A stretch of DNA of 64,000 nucleotides from Nocardia yamanashiensis NBRC 100130 (GTDB lineage Bacteria > Actinomycetota > Actinomycetes > Mycobacteriales > Mycobacteriaceae): positions 28,019 to 92,018 of the forward strand of contig NZ_BDCD01000039.1 in the NCBI RefSeq assembly GCF_001613325.1, in the 5' to 3' direction. The translations under genes and the position numbers were made by a program. The stretch's first letter is position 1. Every line of letters starts with the position of its first letter. Below the pieces are notes generated by a model. The model made no database searches. It was not told the origin of the DNA and saw only the letters and a list, made by a program, of their open reading frames with translations. Below are positions 61,728-64,000 of the stretch, piece by piece.

Positions 61728-61800
61728 TAACCCGCTGGACACGGAGATCGATATCGGTCAATGTGTTTGGTGGCCGCATCGCCCCGGCGATGCCCGCAAT

Positions 61801-61874
61801 GCCTCCGTAGCTCAGTTGGATAGAGCAAGGGCCTTCTAATCCCTAGGTCGCAGGTTCGATTCCTGCCGGGGGCA
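61801..61874 (+). tRNA. tRNA-Arg (anticodon TCT)
   Basis: The acceptor GCCTCCG pairs with CGGGGGC, the D arm is GCTCAGTTGGATAGAGC, the anticodon loop CTTCTAA, and the T arm CAGGTTCGATTCCTG. No CCA is encoded. An integrase gene follows 100 nt downstream, so the 3' half is a likely attachment site. Confidence 0.97.
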
Positions 61875-61875
61875 C
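61835..61875. other. probable attL site in the tRNA-Arg 3' half
   Basis: The anticodon and T-arm part of tRNA-Arg beside a tyrosine integrase gene is the usual crossover region of integrative elements. The matching attR copy must lie beyond this window. Inferred from position only. Confidence 0.5.
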
Positions 61876-61961
61876 TTTTCATGGGTGACCTGCGCCAAAG
61901 CGCGCAGTTACACCAATACCCGTCCCGTACAACGCTCAAACACCAAGGAACTTTTGCGGCG

Positions 61962-61967
61962 TAGCAT
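61962..61967 (+). promoter_or_regulatory. -10 element for leaderless integrase gene
   Basis: TAGCAT ends 6 nt before the ATG at 61974. Confidence 0.35.
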
Positions 61968-61973
61968 CGCAGC

Positions 61974-62912
61974 ATGGGGCAGGATCTTGGCGCCATCCCC
62001 GAGCTGCTGGAGGACTTCGTCACCGAGCTACGGCGCGCCAACAAGGCCACGGGGACCATCGATGTGTACAGCCAGGACGTCGGATACTTCGTCGCCTACC
62101 TCCAAGCACAGTCGCCACCGATCGAGGCCAACGCCGACGCACTGACCCGCGACAACCTCGGCAACTACATCGTCGACACGCTCGGCCGAACTAACCGCCG
62201 CACCGGCAAACCGATCTCCCCCGAGTACGCCCACCGCCAGTACCGCAGCCTCCAACAGTTCTGCGCGTACCTGGAATCCGAAGGCATCCTCGAAGCAAAT
62301 CCCTTCGACAAGATGACGCCGCCACACGTCCCCGAGAAGCCGGTCCCGGTACCTCCCATCGAAGACTTGCGAAAGTTGCTGGCCGCGTGTGAAGGCACAG
62401 ACTTCGAAGCGCGCCGCGATACCGCGATCATCCGATTGATGGCCGACATCGGTCCACGGGTAGGCGAGATCGCGACGCTCGAAATCGATGCCCTCGACTT
62501 CCAAGAGAACACCGTCCTCGTCCTCGGCAAGGGACGCCGGCCACGAACGCTTCCCTTCGGAGACAAGACGCGAATCGCACTGCGACGCTATCTCCGCATT
62601 CGCGCTCGACATCCGAAGGCAGCCAACGACAACGCCGCACTGTGGCTGGGCAAGCGGGGCAAGATGACCGGCTGGGGTATCTACCAAATCCTCGAACGCC
62701 GCGCCGAAGCCGCTGGAATCAAGCACCTGCACCCGCACCAACTTCGTCACTTCTTCGCGCACAACTGGCTCGCGAACGGCGGGCAGGAGCAAGACCTAAT
62801 GATGTTGGCAGGCTGGAGATCTCGTCAGATGATCGGTAGATACGCCCGCGCGACCGCCGAGACCCGCGCCCGCGACGCCCATCGCAAGGCCCGGTTAGGT
62901 GACAAGTTGTAG
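61974..62912 (+). CDS. tyrosine recombinase (integrase)
   Basis: A 312-residue integrase. The N-terminal SAM-like DNA-binding domain covers residues 10-110 (DFVTELRRANKATGTIDVYS). The catalytic domain has Arg162 in GPRVGE, Lys186 in LGKGRRPR, the HxxR element His255/Arg258 in HPHQLRHFFAHNW, Trp281 in LAGWRS at the His/Trp position, and the nucleophile Tyr290 in MIGRYA. It sits directly downstream of tRNA-Arg, the layout of a genomic island or integrative element. Confidence 0.95.
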   Translation: MGQDLGAIPELLEDFVTELRRANKATGTIDVYSQDVGYFVAYLQAQSPPIEANADALTRDNLGNYIVDTLGRTNRRTGKPISPEYAHRQYRSLQQFCAYLESEGILEANPFDKMTPPHVPEKPVPVPPIEDLRKLLAACEGTDFEARRDTAIIRLMADIGPRVGEIATLEIDALDFQENTVLVLGKGRRPRTLPFGDKTRIALRRYLRIRARHPKAANDNAALWLGKRGKMTGWGIYQILERRAEAAGIKHLHPHQLRHFFAHNWLANGGQEQDLMMLAGWRSRQMIGRYARATAETRARDAHRKARLGDKL

Positions 62913-63089
62913 CTGTTCGAGCCCTGGTACTCAGTGAAACTGACTATCTGCGAGCGAACGCGGTTCAGGGGTGGTAAACCCGGAATCATTGTGGGCCTGC
63001 AGTATTCGACCAGGCTGCCCCACCCTGTCGCCGAAGTAGGGCAAAACCCGGGTGCGTGAGTACCACCGGTCGCTGTACCGTCACGCCGC

Positions 63090-63420
63090 ATGGAAGCTGT
63101 CCAAGGCGTAGTCAACCCTCGGACCGGTGCGTGGGCGGAGTTCCACAGCAATTGGGCCACGATCGACCATCTCATCGAGCTGCGGACAGATCGGCCCGTA
63201 TCACAAGCTCAGCGAGCTTCGCTCAACAAAGCTGCCATGGTGTTCATCGTGACCGTGTGGGAAGCATATGTAGAGGACGTCGTGGTCGAGGTCGCGGAGT
63301 ACATCTCCGGTCAGGTAGCTGCGTACAAAGACCTCCCCCGGCCACTGAGGGCAAGGATCGCCAGCGGCCTCCGCAGGGAGAAGCCCTTGTGGCAACCAGA
63401 CGAAGGGGCTGCTGCAGGAT
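63090..63420 (+). pseudogene. HEPN-like (RiboL-PSP type) gene, 3' part lost to IS insertion
   Basis: The intact part encodes about 110 residues: WAEFHSNWATIDHLIELRTD, then LNKAAMVFIVTVWEAYVEDV and VVEVAEYI. This resembles the RiboL-PSP-HEPN / MAE_28990-like families, which occur in defence and toxin systems as putative RNases. The frame then runs into IS sequence (from about 63405-63425) and stops at 63527 with unrelated residues. The catalytic-motif region normally found near the C-terminus is missing. The assignment is tentative. Confidence 0.5.
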
Positions 63421-63433
63421 CTGGTGACAGTGG

Positions 63434-64000
63434 TCATGCAGCCTGTCGGGCTGCTGGGGACATGATGGTTTCGAATTCGATGGGGGTCAACCGGCCGAGT
63501 CGGGCCTGTCGGCGTCGGCGGTGGTAGGTGCGTTCGATCCAGGTGACGATCGCGATCCGCAGTTGCTCGCGGGTGTCCCAGCGCTGCCGGTTCAACACGT
63601 TGCGTTGCAGCAGGCTGAAGAAGCTTTCCATGGCGGCGTTGTCACCGGCGGAACCCACACGCCCCATGGACCCGACCATGCGGTGACGGTTGAGCGTGTG
63701 GACGAATCTCCTTGAGCGAAACTGACTTCCGCGGTCGGTGTGCAGAATGCAACCGGCGACATCACCACGGCGGGCGACTGCGTTGTTCAGTGCGGTGACC
63801 GCGAGTCGGGACTTCATCCGTGAATCGATCGAGTAGCCGATGATCCGGTTGGAGAAGACATCTTTGATCGCGCACAAATACAGCTTGCCTTCACCGGTGC
63901 GATGTTCGGTGATATCGCTGAGCCACAGGCGATTTGGTGCGTCGCTGCGAAAGTTTCGCCGAACCAGATCGTCATGGACGGGTGGCCCGGGTCTGCCGTT
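63434..64000 (-). CDS. IS3-family transposase (OrfB, DDE integrase core), partial
   Basis: The reading frame is open to the window edge, so the N-terminal part is missing. The 188 residues seen contain the DDE core: Asp in LWLSDITEH, Asp in ILHTDRGSQF and Glu in NAAMESFFSLLQ, with SNRIIGYSIDSRMKSRLAV and RRQARLGRLTPIEFE. It belongs to the OrfB type of IS3 elements. The right end and OrfA lie outside the window. The left end cuts the HEPN-like gene. Confidence 0.93.
   Translation of the reverse strand, partial: NGRPGPPVHDDLVRRNFRSDAPNRLWLSDITEHRTGEGKLYLCAIKDVFSNRIIGYSIDSRMKSRLAVTALNNAVARRGDVAGCILHTDRGSQFRSRRFVHTLNRHRMVGSMGRVGSAGDNAAMESFFSLLQRNVLNRQRWDTREQLRIAIVTWIERTYHRRRRQARLGRLTPIEFETIMSPAARQAA

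Noticed and set aside
61595..61800. Small gene between the CtaG-like gene and tRNA-Arg
   Set aside because: No frame with a start signal and coding bias is visible; only promoter-like sequence is seen.

Overview
The window is a GC-rich actinobacterial chromosome segment. It probably comes from a mycolic-acid-containing genus such as Nocardia. This is inferred from the gene families and gene order, because no rRNA is present. The backbone follows the Mycobacterium tuberculosis interval Rv2457c-Rv2478c as I remember it: clpX, clpP2, clpP1, tig, nei, rpiB, an Rv2466c-type thioredoxin-fold protein, pepN, an alpha-glucosidase, glbO, an HNH nuclease, a thioesterase, NAD-glutamate dehydrogenase, ettA and an ssb-like gene. 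Lineage-specific blocks are inserted between these genes.

Layout. 1-2.4 kb: the 3' end of an FdhF/YdeP-type molybdoenzyme, overlapping fdhD. 2.4-5.7 kb: small regulators and enzymes, including a ketosteroid-isomerase-like gene behind a KstR-type operator. 5.8-11 kb: clpX, clpP2, clpP1, trigger factor and an FKBP lipoprotein. 11.3-15.6 kb: the hen1-pnkp RNA repair pair. 15.6-23.7 kb: a NUDIX gene, a secreted protein, a LuxR-type remnant, two tRNA genes, a diguanylate cyclase and membrane proteins, including a GT87 mannosyltransferase. 23.7-31.2 kb: nei, rpiB, a tandem pair of M48 peptidases, the Rv2466c homologue, a ferredoxin reductase and a YCII/ECF42-type sigma pair. 31.2-35.3 kb: an envelope-stress operon with an ECF sigma factor, an apparent zinc-binding anti-sigma motif fused to an Asp23-like protein, further Asp23 proteins and their membrane partners. 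35.4-38.5 kb: CsbD, an AraC regulator with a quinone reductase, and purC. 38.7-43.2 kb: pepN, a second clpP pair and a ClgR/PopR-type regulator. 43.3-58.5 kb: alpha-glucosidase, glbO, HNH, azlCD, hydrolase, thioesterase, gdh, ettA and ssb-like genes. 58.6-61.6 kb: a PLP dehydratase and a CopD/CtaG membrane protein. 61.8-64 kb: tRNA-Arg followed by a tyrosine integrase, a HEPN-like gene cut short, and an IS3-type transposase running off the window.

The genes suggest several working circuits. The window has four ClpP-type proteins. The fourth has Ala in place of the nucleophilic Ser. The regulator beside clpP3-clpP4 ends in ALAA, like an ssrA tag, and ClgR-like boxes lie upstream of clpP1, clpP3 and the regulator itself, which points to a proteolytic feedback loop. 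The ECF sigma factor has matching candidate promoters in front of itself and in front of the second half of the Asp23 block, which points to autoregulation. Hen1 and Pnkp are known to heal and seal cut RNA. A dispersed palindromic repeat family lies mostly at the 3' ends of minus-strand genes.
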